Below are positions 36,794-45,517 of a stretch of 64,000 nucleotides of DNA, in pieces. Every line of letters begins with the position of its first letter. The first letter of the stretch is position 1. The DNA lies in the NCBI RefSeq assembly GCF_009800925.1, contig NZ_WOYF01000004.1, positions 1 to 64,000 of the forward strand, in the 5' to 3' direction. The notes under the pieces are model-generated. The model saw nothing but the letters and a program-made list of their open reading frames with translations, ran no database searches and was not told where the DNA came from. The position numbers and the translations under genes are program-made. The stretch comes from Budvicia diplopodorum (GTDB lineage: Bacteria > Pseudomonadota > Gammaproteobacteria > Enterobacterales > Enterobacteriaceae).

Positions 36794-37888
36794 CTATATT
36801 AACGACTTACCAAAGCGCACAAACCCCGGTTTAACCACCCGAACCGGCACTTCACGGTTACGAATCGGTACAATAGCCCGATCGCCAATTTCGGCAGGAA
36901 CCCGGGCAAGCGCGATGCTAACGCCTAACGTCGGAGAGAAAGAGCCGCTGGTAATCACCCCTTCATAATCATTGCCAGCCCCATCGTTGAACCTGACCGG
37001 CAGTTCATTACGCAGTACGCCTTTTTCGCTCATCACTAACCCCACCAGCTTTTCAGTTCCGGCTTTGCGCTGCGCTTCAAGCTTATCCCGACCGATAAAA
37101 TTGCGATCGGCGGGCTCCCAAGCGATGGTCCAGCCCATATTGGCAGCCAACGGCGAAACGCCGCCGTCCATCTCCTGACCGTATAAATTCATACCGGCTT
37201 CCAAACGAAGCGTATCTCTGGCCCCCAGACCACAAGGCTTAACGCCCTGAGCCATTAACTTCTGCCAATAATCATCAAGCCGTTCGGCGGGTAGCATCAT
37301 TTCGTAACCGGCCTCACCGGTATAGCCGGTGGTGGCAATAAACAGGGAGCCTGCCTGAACGCCAAAAAACGGCTTCATACCGTTAACAGCCTGGAGCTGT
37401 TTGTCATCCAGCAGCGCAGCAACTTTATCTTTGGCCTCGGGCCCCTGAACGGCGATCAGGCCCAGATCGTCGCGAACGTGCAGCTCAACCGAGAATGGCC
37501 GAGCGTGTTCCACCATCCAAGCTAAATCTTTTTCACGGGTTGCGGAATTAACAATCACGCGAAAATAGTCTTCCGCCAGAAAATAGACAATCAGGTCGTC
37601 AATCACGCCCGCCGAAGCGTTAAGCATCGCGCTGTACAGCGCCTTACCCGGCTGGGTTAATTTTGCTACATCGTTAGCCAGCAAATAGCGCAAAAACTCG
37701 CGGGTGCGGGCACCGTGTAAATCAACGATAGTCATATGGGAAACGTCGAACATACCGGCATGCTGGCGCACCGCATGGTGTTCATCGATTTGAGAGCCGT
37801 AGTTGAGAGGCATCATCCAGCCGTGGAAATCGACCATTCTGGCTCCGCAGGCAACGTGCCGATGGTATAGAGGGGTCTGTTTAGTCAT
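36794..37888 (-). CDS. gcvT: Aminomethyltransferase (T protein)
   Basis: The 364-residue protein transfers the one-carbon unit from aminomethyl-GcvH to tetrahydrofolate, releasing ammonia. Conserved features are the start [46 protein letters not shown] and the C-terminal [21 protein letters not shown]. Length equals E. coli GcvT (364). GAGGAT lies just upstream. It begins gcvTHP, whose promoter must lie upstream of 37889. In E. coli ubiI follows directly; here a 2-kb insertion lies between. Confidence 0.96.
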   Translation of the reverse strand: MTKQTPLYHRHVACGARMVDFHGWMMPLNYGSQIDEHHAVRQHAGMFDVSHMTIVDLHGARTREFLRYLLANDVAKLTQPGKALYSAMLNASAGVIDDLIVYFLAEDYFRVIVNSATREKDLAWMVEHARPFSVELHVRDDLGLIAVQGPEAKDKVAALLDDKQLQAVNGMKPFFGVQAGSLFIATTGYTGEAGYEMMLPAERLDDYWQKLMAQGVKPCGLGARDTLRLEAGMNLYGQEMDGGVSPLAANMGWTIAWEPADRNFIGRDKLEAQRKAGTEKLVGLVMSEKGVLRNELPVRFNDGAGNDYEGVITSGSFSPTLGVSIALARVPAEIGDRAIVPIRNREVPVRVVKPGFVRFGKSLI

Positions 37889-37947
37889 ATATCCTCTTGA
37901 AATACGCTAATGTCGTGAACGGCCTTTATCGCTGAAAGCGGGTACTT

Positions 37948-37998
37948 ATCGGGCAGCCGTTTAAAATATTCCGCCCATATATTGATAAGTTAGCGTAA
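37948..37998 (+). repeat. Left copy of 51-bp direct repeat flanking the gcvT-ubiI island
   Basis: It reads ATCGGGCAGCCGTTTAAAAT at its start and ends GTTAGCGTAA. The right copy at 39843-39893 differs at six of 51 positions. It lies upstream of gcvT, probably in the original gcvT promoter region. Confidence 0.75.
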
Positions 37999-38208
37999 TT
38001 GTTAATTATTATCGCAATATGTGAACAATAGCTATCATGCAGCAGTTTTGATTCTTAAACTGCGGATTTCTGCACAGAAATGGGTTTTGGTTTTGGGTTA
38101 GTTGGGTGGAGGTGAATGGGGGGATTGGCTAACTGGTAGATTTGTCAGGTGTTTATTGCAATCATATATTGTTAAGCTGAATAAAATAATATCAACTGGG
38201 AACTTATA

Positions 38209-38580
38209 ATGAAAAAATTATTACTTGTTGTCGCATGTGTTTCTGCCATATCTGGATGCGTATATCGCAGCACAGTTCAGGCCGGAAAGGATTTTGATCA
38301 TAACCAAATATCTAAAATAGTTAAAGGTGAAACAACCGAAGGTCAATTAGCCTCATTATTTGGACAACCAGTAAAAAAAGAAGTAGTCAGTGGTAATGAA
38401 GTTAAATGGATTTATGAGAAAGTGGAATCAACAGCTGCTGTAAGAATGTTCTCTGCAAAGCCAAAGGTTGACACAAAGAGAAAAGCACTAGAAGTATTAA
38501 TTAAAGACGGCAAAGTAATTAATTATGCGTTTACTGATACAACAACTGACAACGTAATACAAACAACTAGCTCTTTATAA
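38209..38580 (+). CDS. Small lipoprotein with BamE/SmpA-like domain
   Basis: The 123-residue precursor has a lipoprotein signal (MKKLLLVVACVSAISGC) with lipobox SGC at residues 15-17. The mature part contains KIVKGETTEGQLASLFGQP, the helix-turn pattern of the BamE/OmlA domain, followed by a strand-rich end. It is anchored to the outer or inner membrane, with the residue after Cys (Val) favouring the outer membrane. It differs from BamE itself. It is AT-rich compared with its neighbours and lies inside the island, suggesting transfer. GGGAACTT is a weak ribosome-binding site. Confidence 0.7.
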   Translation: MKKLLLVVACVSAISGCVYRSTVQAGKDFDHNQISKIVKGETTEGQLASLFGQPVKKEVVSGNEVKWIYEKVESTAAVRMFSAKPKVDTKRKALEVLIKDGKVINYAFTDTTTDNVIQTTSSL

Positions 38581-38641
38581 TGCATCACATTGCTTCATCC
38601 ATAAAAAGGGCATATACAAACGGAATGCAGGGAAAATTAAT

Positions 38642-38839
38642 ATGTCCGAATTCAACTACCAAAAACAAGCACAGGATTTCTATAGTAAGGCTCCCGTTAT
38701 TATTTTGGGTAGTGGTGCTTCGGCTGCACGCGGCATGTCTGGAATGTCAGGGCTTGCGAAGCATTTGGTCGCGCGCACTAACATTTCCGATTTATCCAAC
38801 GGCGAGATTGCTGCTTGGGAAAAATTCTGCCAAATATAG
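38642..38839 (+). pseudogene. N-terminal fragment of a SIR2-like protein
   Basis: The frame encodes 65 residues: SKAPVIILGSGASAARGMSGMSGLAKHL. The hydrophobic strand followed by GSGAS and a Met/Gly-rich helix is the nucleotide-binding start of SIR2-family NADases found in phage-defence systems (such as ThsA or DSR), as judged by pattern. The protein then ends abruptly, whereas such enzymes have several hundred residues. I read it as a decayed remnant. A GGGAAAATT ribosome-binding site precedes the ATG. Confidence 0.5.
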
Positions 38840-38899
38840 AATGAGAACCATCATTTACCCACGAAAATGACGAGCTGCCCTTCTAATATCCCCCGATAG

Positions 38900-39172
38900 A
38901 TACGAACTCAATCAAATCCTCTTGCCGTTTCCCCCCACCAGCGTTATCGTATCCTCGCACCTGCAAAATCAGGTGCCGGGATTGGTCTCCTGAATATCAT
39001 ACCTGCGACATATGACGCATTAGCGTCTTTTTTGTGTCGTGCGTTCGGCTACACATCTATGGTGGGCTGGGCGGGGGCGTCGAAAGACGCGCCGGTGTCC
39101 GGTATGGCCGGTAAGACCAATCCCGTTCAGTTCACCACCCAAAAGATTGGTCTCTTCGGTGGTGGAATATAA
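38900..39172 (+). pseudogene. Satellite-phage Ash/Icd-type protein remnant
   Basis: An open frame (no convincing start) ends at TAA 39170-39172. It contains RILAPAKSGAGIG and MVGWAGASKDAPVSGMAGK, then NPVQFTTQKIG. These words occur in small proteins of the Ash / Icd-like group from P4-type satellite prophages, by my recollection. The first ATG in frame is at 39059. Together with the short gene after it, this points to a degraded satellite element. No integrase or tRNA is present in the window. Confidence 0.5.
38978..39153. repeat. Three interacting copies of GGGATTGGTCT-type sequence
   Basis: GGGATTGGTCT (38978-38988) is perfectly inverted as AGACCAATCCC (39114-39124), and the core GATTGGTCT recurs at 39145-39153. 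The middle copy could pair in RNA with either of the others, the arrangement expected for a regulatory RNA switch. In P4 phage immunity a short RNA pairs with two leader sites in this way; the parallel is speculative. Confidence 0.5.
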
Positions 39173-39196
39173 ATTCACATACCAGAGGCTGCCCTA

Positions 39197-39670
39197 ATGG
39201 CTACTACCCCAACCCAAACTCATGCTTCAGAAGATTCCCCATTTGCCCTGTCTTACGACACCACTACCGATTTCATCGAACAGGCCGAGTACTGCGAACG
39301 CTTAGTCGAAAACCTGTTAGATAGTCATAACCCGTCAGAAAGGCTAGCACTCTGCGGCCAGCTAAGTTCCATGCTTGAGCGGCTACAGCCCAAACTTAAT
39401 GAACCCATTCCACCCCATCTGATTGAACGTTTTACCGTGGACAGCATCCCCACCTCGGTTCCGGTATTTGAACCCGAAACCGAGTTGCTTTGCAGCTACA
39501 GCCTTGCGCTTTCACAGCTTTTAGCCGGGCGTACTTTTCTGCCGGAAATGGAAGAAACGCTTAACGGGCTGTTATTCGAGTTAGTTTGCTATTTTTCGGA
39601 TGAACTGAGGATGCCGCGTTTTGTACGCACACCGACGGGCGTGGAGTTTATTGATAGCCTGAAAAATTGA
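39197..39670 (+). CDS. Hypothetical protein of the island
   Basis: The 157-residue protein is acidic and probably cytoplasmic; the sequence shows no signal peptide or membrane segment. It has a helical look (EQAEYCERLVENLLDSHN, ERLALCGQLSSMLERL), and a C-terminal block of FELVCYFSDELRMP. I do not recognise the family. It starts 25 bases after the Ash-like remnant and probably belongs to the same satellite-derived segment. CAGAGGCTGCCCTA gives a modest ribosome-binding site. GC content is close to that of core genes. Confidence 0.6.
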   Translation: MATTPTQTHASEDSPFALSYDTTTDFIEQAEYCERLVENLLDSHNPSERLALCGQLSSMLERLQPKLNEPIPPHLIERFTVDSIPTSVPVFEPETELLCSYSLALSQLLAGRTFLPEMEETLNGLLFELVCYFSDELRMPRFVRTPTGVEFIDSLKN

Positions 39671-39714
39671 TATAGACAAAATCTACGCTCAAGCCGAAGC
39701 CAAACGTTAATTTG

Positions 39715-39845
39715 TTAGCTAAAACCCGGATGATTCGCTGCGCTCACCCTTCGGGCCATTCGCTATGCGAATGTTTGCTTCGCCTGCGGCTACGCGTTCC
39801 GACTTTCGTCGGGATGACGAGGTGGCTTGTCAACAGTCTGGAATC
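39715..39845 (+). repeat. 131-bp repeat, first copy
   Basis: This copy and the one at 40005-40135 agree at all but a handful of positions. It starts TTAGCTAAAA and includes GATTCGCTGCGCTCACCC, CGACTTTCGTCGGGATGACG and CAACAGTCTGGAATC. It contains short inverted pieces such as CATTCGC/GCGAATG. Its end overlaps the start of the right island repeat. Confidence 0.85.
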
Positions 39846-39893
39846 GGGCAGTGGTTTAAAATACTCCGCCCATGTCTTGATGAGTTAGCGTAA
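39843..39893 (+). repeat. Right copy of 51-bp direct repeat flanking the island
   Basis: It shares 45 of 51 positions with 37948-37998, in the same orientation. The segment between the copies (about 1.84 kb) contains the lipoprotein, SIR2 and satellite-like genes. Such flanking repeats suggest insertion by recombination. Confidence 0.7.
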
Positions 39894-39972
39894 GCGAGTT
39901 AGACTCTATTCGTTAGGTTGTATTGCCATGCATTGCTGCTCAGATGACTGCCCGTCACTGAGGGCAAAAAAT

Positions 39973-40003
39973 AAAAAACCCCGTCTCACCAACGGGGTTT
40001 TTT
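39973..40003. terminator. Bidirectional terminator downstream of ubiI
   Basis: A perfect 12-bp stem (39973-39984, AAAAAACCCCGT, with 39992-40003) has runs of A and T at both ends and a 7-base loop. It could end the ubiH-ubiI transcript on the minus strand and island transcription on the plus strand. Confidence 0.88.
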
Positions 40004-40004
40004 A

Positions 40005-40135
40005 TTAGCTAAAATCTGGATGATTCGCTGCGCTCACCCTTCGGGCCATTCGCTATGCGAATGTTTGCTTCGCCCGCGGCTACGCGTTCCGACTTTCGTC
40101 GGGATGACGGGGTGGCTTGTCAACAGTCTGGAATC
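40005..40135 (+). repeat. 131-bp repeat, second copy
   Basis: It is the twin of 39715-39845 at a fixed offset of 290 bases. It fills the space between the terminator and the ubiI stop codon. Confidence 0.85.
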
Positions 40136-40153
40136 TGGAAACCGAATTTTCAC

Positions 40154-41362
40154 CTAGACCTTCGCCCTCAGCCATTCAGGTAAATCCCCTAACCCCATCG
40201 CCTGATGCACCAAATGTGGCTTCACGCCCGGCAGCGTATCGGCCAGCTTTAGGCCAATATCGCGCAGCAGTTTCTTCGCCGGGTTATCGCCATCAAACGC
40301 CTCTCTAAAGCCCTGCATCGCGGCCAGCATCACGGCGGCACTTTGCTTACGGCTGCGCTCGTAGCGGCGCAGATAAAGATAGTTGCCAATATCTTTGCCT
40401 GCTTTTTGCAGGCGCTTGATCTCAGAGACCAGACCGGCGGCATCCATAAAGCCCAAATTAACGCCCTGTCCGGCTAACGGATGAATGGTGTGTGCAGCAT
40501 CGCCAACCAGCGCCAAGCGATGAGCGGCAAAGCTGCGGGCATAGCGGGCGGTGAGTGGAAACACTGCCCGCTCGCTTTCAACGCTGCATCGCCCAAGGCG
40601 ATTATCAAACGCAATGGCTAGCTGGTAGTTAAACTGGGCGTCGTCCAGATGCTGCATCTGCTCGGCTTTTTCCGGCGAAAGAGACCAAACGATAGAGCAT
40701 AAATCAGGCTGCCATAGCGGCAGGAAGGCTAAAATACCATCACCGTGGAAAACCTGTCTGGCGCAGCCGTTATGCGGTTCATCAGTACGGATCGTAGCGA
40801 CCAACGCGTGGTGGCCGTAGTCGCGGAAGGCCAGCGGAATATCGGCATGGTGACGTAGCCATGAATCAGCGCCGTCGGCACCGACAACCAGTCGAGCGCT
40901 CAGCATCCGGCCATCTTCAAGGGTCACGAAGGCTTCATTCTCGCCTCTCATAACCTGCTTAAGCTTTGCCGGTGCTAATAAGGTGATATCCGGGCTGGAA
41001 GCCGCTTTCTGCCACAGTGCCTTTTGGATCACCGCATTCTCAACGATGTGGCCTAGATGACTGTAACCATAATCACTGGCGCGAAAAGCAATGTTGCCAA
41101 AGCTATCTCTGTCCCACACGTCCATTGATGAATAAGGGCTGGTGCGCAGCGCGGTAATGCCTTTCCATACGCCGAGATAGTCGAGAAAACGCTCGCTGGC
41201 CGCGTTAATGGCCGAGACTCTCAGGGCGGGATTAACCGGCAGGCGATCGTCCGGCTGTTGAGGTTCAACCACTGCGATACGCAAGCCGTTCCCCTGCAAT
41301 CCGCAGGCTAACGCCAGCCCGACCATTCCACCGCCGGCAATAACTACGTCATAAGCATGCAT
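40154..41362 (-). CDS. ubiI: 2-octaprenylphenol hydroxylase UbiI
   Basis: The 402-residue FAD enzyme performs the C5 hydroxylation in aerobic ubiquinone synthesis. The N-terminal dinucleotide fold is VVIAGGGMVGLALACGLQ. The middle DG motif is VVGADGADSWLR, and the GD motif LVGDAAHTIHPLAGQGVNLGFMD binds FAD ribose. It lies 11 bases after ubiH, and the pepP-ubiH-ubiI order is standard. In E. coli the next gene is gcvT; here an island intervenes. Confidence 0.94.
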   Translation of the reverse strand: MHAYDVVIAGGGMVGLALACGLQGNGLRIAVVEPQQPDDRLPVNPALRVSAINAASERFLDYLGVWKGITALRTSPYSSMDVWDRDSFGNIAFRASDYGYSHLGHIVENAVIQKALWQKAASSPDITLLAPAKLKQVMRGENEAFVTLEDGRMLSARLVVGADGADSWLRHHADIPLAFRDYGHHALVATIRTDEPHNGCARQVFHGDGILAFLPLWQPDLCSIVWSLSPEKAEQMQHLDDAQFNYQLAIAFDNRLGRCSVESERAVFPLTARYARSFAAHRLALVGDAAHTIHPLAGQGVNLGFMDAAGLVSEIKRLQKAGKDIGNYLYLRRYERSRKQSAAVMLAAMQGFREAFDGDNPAKKLLRDIGLKLADTLPGVKPHLVHQAMGLGDLPEWLRAKV

Positions 41363-41373
41363 GAATAATTACC

Positions 41374-42558
41374 TTATCGTTTCACCCAACCAAGGGTTCT
41401 GTGTGCAAGTGGCAACCGGAGTAACTCACAGCAATCCATTGCGATTAACCCAAGGTTTCTTGCCACGATTAACGGTGCGTAATGATTGGCAAACAGATGA
41501 ATGAGACCATCGGTTAAACCAATAGTGGCTTTTTGATCGGCCTGACGACGCTGGCTAAAGCCGTGTAACACTTCATAGCTGCCTAGATCTTCCCGCTTTT
41601 TAGCGGCATTGGCTAAGGTTTCAGCCAGAGACATTACGTCACGCAGGCCGAGATTAAAACCCTGCCCGGCTATAGGATGCAGGGTCTGAGATGCATTTCC
41701 TACCAGCGCCAAACGGTGGCTGACCGGCTGTCTGGCAGTGCATAAACGCAGCGGATAGCTATAGCGTTTCCCAACCGATTCAATCGCGCCTAAGCGCCAA
41801 CCGAACACCTGCTGTAGCTCTTTGGCAAAGGTTTTATCATCCCATGCCATGGCCCGTGCCTGAGAACCTTGATCCATACACCATACCAGCGACATACGGC
41901 CTTTTGACATGGGCAACAGAGCAACCGGTCCGTTAGGCGTAAAACGCTCAAAGGCTTTGCCATTATGGGCCAGCTGCGTGGTGACGTTAGTAATCACGGC
42001 AATCTGTTGATAATCATTCTGCGCCCATGTCATTCCCAGCGTAGAAGCAATGGCAGAAAATGAACCATCGGCAGCCACCAGTAACGAGGCTGACAGCGTT
42101 TCACCGCTACTTAACGTCACGCTGGTACTATCCATATCGCGGGTGACTTCAACCACCTTCGCGGGGCAATGTACGGTGATATTGGGTGCCTGTTTGAGCA
42201 GTGAAAACAGCCGGTTTCCGACGTGGTGTAGCTCAACGACCTGTCCTAAAGCCGGCAGTAAATAGTCTGAAGCCTGTAGAGTCACCATGCCGGTATGCCC
42301 ACGCTCACTGACCTGAACCGTATCAATCGCCGTTGCACCGTCTGACAGCGCTGACCAAATACCAACCCGCTCCAGCTGTTGGCAGGTTCCCTGCGCTAAG
42401 GCTATCGCCCGAGAATCAAACCCCGGGTGCTGGGTCGACTCCGGTAATACTTCCTCAATCAGATCGATTTTGATCGTTCCGCCACTCAGCGTCGAAAGCG
42501 CTAAAGCCAGCGTGGCTCCCGCCATTCCGCCACCAACAATAATTACTGAATTCATCAA
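41374..42558 (-). CDS. ubiH: 2-octaprenyl-6-methoxyphenol hydroxylase UbiH
   Basis: The 394-residue FAD-dependent monooxygenase performs the C1 hydroxylation of ubiquinone synthesis. It has VIIVGGGMAGATLALALS at the N-terminus, the DG motif VAADGSFSAIAS and the GD motif LVGNASQTLHPIAGQGFNLGLRD, in which Asn replaces the usual Asp of the LVGDAA form. It overlaps the pepP stop codon by four bases, so translation is coupled. The N-terminal MMNS gives two close possible starts. Confidence 0.94.
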   Translation of the reverse strand: MMNSVIIVGGGMAGATLALALSTLSGGTIKIDLIEEVLPESTQHPGFDSRAIALAQGTCQQLERVGIWSALSDGATAIDTVQVSERGHTGMVTLQASDYLLPALGQVVELHHVGNRLFSLLKQAPNITVHCPAKVVEVTRDMDSTSVTLSSGETLSASLLVAADGSFSAIASTLGMTWAQNDYQQIAVITNVTTQLAHNGKAFERFTPNGPVALLPMSKGRMSLVWCMDQGSQARAMAWDDKTFAKELQQVFGWRLGAIESVGKRYSYPLRLCTARQPVSHRLALVGNASQTLHPIAGQGFNLGLRDVMSLAETLANAAKKREDLGSYEVLHGFSQRRQADQKATIGLTDGLIHLFANHYAPLIVARNLGLIAMDCCELLRLPLAHRTLGWVKR

Positions 42559-43871
42559 TGAGTCCCTGCCATTAACGCTTCAATATCATCCGGATTTTTA
42601 ATCACGTCAGCGGTAAAAATCTCACTGCCGTGTTCCGTAATTAGAATATTATCTTCAATACGAATGCCAATACCCCGGAACTGCGCGGGAACATCGGCAT
42701 CAGGTGCGATATACAAACCGGGTTCAACGGTTAATACCATGCCCGGCTCTAATAAACGATCGCGAGTCGATGAGCCGTAGTCGCCGACATCATGAACATC
42801 CAAGCCTAGCCAATGGCCTAAACCGTGCATATAAAAGCGTTGATGAACCTTATCTGCGATAAGTTGCTCAATCTCCCCTTTGAGTACGCCAGCATCCAGC
42901 AACCCGTGTAACATCACGCGAATCACCTGCTCATTGGCATCACGAATGCTGTTACCAGCGGTTAGCAATGAGATAGCTTTGTACTGAGAGGCTAAAACGA
43001 TATCGTAGATAGTGCGCTGGGCCGGGCTAAATTTGCCGTTGACCGGAAAGGTACGGGTAATATCACCGGCATAGCCTTGGTATTCACACCCGGCGTCGAT
43101 CAGCACTAAATCACCGTCCTTGAGCACTGACTCATTTTCGGTATAGTGCAAAATGCAGCCGTTTTCACCGCTGCCGACAATGGTGTTATAGGCCGGATAA
43201 CGCGCACCGTGGCGGGTAAACTCATGATGAATTTCCGCTTCCAAATGGTACTCATACATACCTGGGCGACATTTCTCCATCGCGCGGGTATGGGCCAGCG
43301 CGCTAATCTGCCCGGCTTTGCGCATAACGGCAATTTCTTCGGCCGACTTGAATAACCGCATTTCATGCAGCCATGGCCGCCAGTCGGTTATGGTGGCCGG
43401 AGCCCGTAAATTCTGGCGCGAACCGTTACGCAATTTTTCCAGCGCAGAAAAGACAATACTGTCTGCGTAGTCATACTGGCCCTGCGCGTGGTACACCACG
43501 TCAAGACCGTTAAATAGCAGATGTAACGGTTGGTTGATATCGTCATAGGGCAAAGCGCGATCGATGCCTAGCTTTTGAGGCGCAGCCTCCTGCCCCAGAC
43601 GGCGACCAAACCACGTTTCAGCGAGTAAATCCCGTACCCGGTTGAACAATACGCTGTGACTGTGGTTTTCATTGCTTTTAATCAGGATCAAGGCCGCTTC
43701 CGGCTCGTTAAACCCGGTGAAATACCAAAAGTCGCTGTTCTGGCGAAACGGATATTCTGAATCAGCACTACGGGTTTGCTCAGGTGAGGCAAAAATAATT
43801 GCCGCACTGCCTGAAACCATTTTAGCCAGCAAAGCCTGACGGCGACGCTGGTACTCTTGTAATGTCACCAT
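42555..43871 (-). CDS. pepP: Xaa-Pro aminopeptidase
   Basis: The 438-residue M24B metallopeptidase removes N-terminal residues before proline. The two-metal ligands are in VLIDAGCEYQGYAGDITRTFP (two Asp), MHGLGHWLGLDVHD (His), MVLTVEPGLYI (Glu) and GIRIEDNIL (Glu). I start at 43871 (MVTLQEYQRRRQ), with AAGGAT upstream; the longer frame from 43892 adds seven residues. It lies between ygfB and ubiH in the same operon. Confidence 0.95.
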   Translation of the reverse strand: MVTLQEYQRRRQALLAKMVSGSAAIIFASPEQTRSADSEYPFRQNSDFWYFTGFNEPEAALILIKSNENHSHSVLFNRVRDLLAETWFGRRLGQEAAPQKLGIDRALPYDDINQPLHLLFNGLDVVYHAQGQYDYADSIVFSALEKLRNGSRQNLRAPATITDWRPWLHEMRLFKSAEEIAVMRKAGQISALAHTRAMEKCRPGMYEYHLEAEIHHEFTRHGARYPAYNTIVGSGENGCILHYTENESVLKDGDLVLIDAGCEYQGYAGDITRTFPVNGKFSPAQRTIYDIVLASQYKAISLLTAGNSIRDANEQVIRVMLHGLLDAGVLKGEIEQLIADKVHQRFYMHGLGHWLGLDVHDVGDYGSSTRDRLLEPGMVLTVEPGLYIAPDADVPAQFRGIGIRIEDNILITEHGSEIFTADVIKNPDDIEALMAGTH

Positions 43872-43940
43872 GATATCTATCCTTTCCGGCATTCAGCTTA
43901 TTGCAACATAAACCCACTTGGTTGGCCAATTACGCCAAAA

Positions 43941-44516
43941 TCAGTGAAGCGTAGGCTTAACGTTTTCTGGCGCGGTGGCGTTCAGCGGAGAAAACTCGCT
44001 GTGGCACAGCATGGCCGCCATGCGTACATATTCACTCACCTCTTCCAGCGATTGTTCCAATTCTTCCGGATCTTCTTCTTCATCGTAACCGAGTTGCCCA
44101 ATGTTACGCAGATCGTCAATGGCTTCGCCCACTTCATCTTTAACCTGAGCTAACTTGGGTTGCAATACGCCCAAACCAAGCAGGAAATGGTTGACCCAGC
44201 CGGACAGCGCATCTACCCGCTCAAACAGCGGCGCATTATCATCAGGCAGCAGCATCTGGAAGCTAAAACCATCTTCTTCCAACGCCCGTTTAGTTTGCTC
44301 ATACAGCTGTTGTACCGGAACGGCCAGCGTTTGGCTAAAGGCAATGCCTTCGTTAGTTAAATCATGGAGTAACACAGTCCAGCTACTGTCATGGCTACCG
44401 CCACAAACCATACCGCTAATCAGCCCGTGCATTTCAGCGGCGGTCATGCCAACGCTGTTTTGCACCAGAGCGGTATGCAAAGATAAATAAGAAGGAAGTG
44501 GGTTCTCGGTCATCAT
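43941..44516 (-). CDS. ygfB: UPF0149 family protein YgfB
   Basis: The 191-residue protein matches E. coli YgfB (192). [45 protein letters not shown] and [24 protein letters not shown] are the family signatures. It is an acidic helical protein; the P. aeruginosa homologue affects beta-lactam resistance through AmpD-type regulation. The second Met may be the true start. It begins the ygfB-pepP-ubiH-ubiI operon and is divergent from zapA. Confidence 0.93.
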   Translation of the reverse strand: MMTENPLPSYLSLHTALVQNSVGMTAAEMHGLISGMVCGGSHDSSWTVLLHDLTNEGIAFSQTLAVPVQQLYEQTKRALEEDGFSFQMLLPDDNAPLFERVDALSGWVNHFLLGLGVLQPKLAQVKDEVGEAIDDLRNIGQLGYDEEEDPEELEQSLEEVSEYVRMAAMLCHSEFSPLNATAPENVKPTLH

Positions 44517-44865
44517 GCGTGATTCACCATCGTTGATAAGATAAGTTCATGCTATGCTACCACCAAGAGCAGATCTGATGCCATAAAAGGCACACATCTT
44601 AAGCTGGTTTGACGTTTTTAACTTTCGGCATCTGAAGGCAAAGCAATTGATTGCGTTGTATGATTTCAGGCCGCCAGAGTCAGTCAACAGTTGGCCAATA
44701 GTTTGATATAATAGTTCCACTTTGGGCCGGTTTCTCCGCCCGTTGGAAAAAATATGCTTAGGCGCATTCGTTCGTTTTTATATTGATTGGAGCCCTCAGG
44801 GTTTGCCATGACGCATGCCATAAGTGAGTGTAACAATTGCAGTCGGAATTCGGCAGGAAGGTGAT
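44517..44865. other. Intergenic region between divergent ygfB and zapA
   Basis: No gene is seen. It contains the zapA promoter element at 44704-44712 and a stretch near 44530-44580 that probably holds the ygfB promoter. Confidence 0.4.
44704..44712 (+). promoter_or_regulatory. Extended -10 promoter element for zapA
   Basis: TGATATAAT is a perfect extended -10 (TG-n-TATAAT). No -35 hexamer of good quality is found at 16-18 bases, which is common for extended -10 promoters. It would give a leader of about 150 nt for zapA. Confidence 0.5.
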
Positions 44866-45195
44866 ATGTCAGCACAACCGGTAGATTTAGAAATTTTCGG
44901 CAGATCGTTACGCGTGAATTGTCCGCCAGAGCAACAGCAAGCGCTCAATAAGGCCGCTGAAGATCTCAGCCAGCGTTTGCAAGATCTAAAAGTTAGGACT
45001 AGAGTCACTAATACAGAGCAACTGGTATTTATTGCCGCTCTCAATATCTGCTATGAGCTGGCGCAAGAAAAAACCAAGACCAACGACTATGCTAACAATA
45101 TGGAACAGCGGATTCGGATGTTGCAAAATACAATCGAACAGGCATTAGTCGAACAGAGCATAATCTCACAGCGTCAGGGTGCAAAGTTCGAATAA
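44866..45195 (+). CDS. zapA: Cell division protein ZapA
   Basis: The 109-residue protein equals E. coli ZapA in length and pattern: [23 protein letters not shown] and [24 protein letters not shown], then a coiled coil (about 70-105). It bundles FtsZ filaments at the Z ring. I start at 44866, with AGGAAGGTGAT upstream; the open frame extends to 44824. It is followed by 6S RNA and fau, the usual cluster. Confidence 0.96.
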   Translation: MSAQPVDLEIFGRSLRVNCPPEQQQALNKAAEDLSQRLQDLKVRTRVTNTEQLVFIAALNICYELAQEKTKTNDYANNMEQRIRMLQNTIEQALVEQSIISQRQGAKFE

Positions 45196-45296
45196 TTTCC
45201 CTACAATCGACGATGGATGATGTATAGTCGTTAGTAGTAATAGTCCGGCAGCAGTATGAATTCCAGAAATCGTCCACGTGAGGGTTTCTGAACCAA

Positions 45297-45480
45297 ATTC
45301 TCTGAGGTGTGCGTTATCGGGCCAGTCCCCTGAGCCGATATTTCAAACCAAAAGAATGTGGAGCCCTACAGCCTGTGAGCATGCCCGGTCCGTCCGGGAA
45401 GCCTGATGGCAGTAGATTCGCGTTCACCTTGAACCAAGGGTTCAAGGGTTACAGTCCGCGACGGCACCTCGGAGATCTCC
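45297..45480 (+). ncRNA. ssrS: 6S RNA
   Basis: About 184 nt match E. coli 6S RNA in order: TCTCTGAGGTGTGCG, GGGCCAGTCCCCTGAGCCGA, a GAATGTGG segment, GAGCATGCCCGGTCCGTCCG, the TTCACCTTGAACCAAGGGTT block and CTCGGAGATCTCC at the end. The two ends pair to close a long hairpin with the central bulge that mimics an open promoter and traps sigma-70 RNA polymerase in stationary phase. It lies between zapA and fau, as in other enterobacteria. Ends are estimated by similarity. Confidence 0.96.
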
Positions 45481-45517
45481 TTTCTGCTCGGTTTCATGGC
45501 ATATCCGGTTATCCGAC

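Noticed and set aside
38900..39172. An intact Ash/Icd-type gene.
   Set aside because: No convincing start codon or ribosome-binding site; kept only as a remnant.
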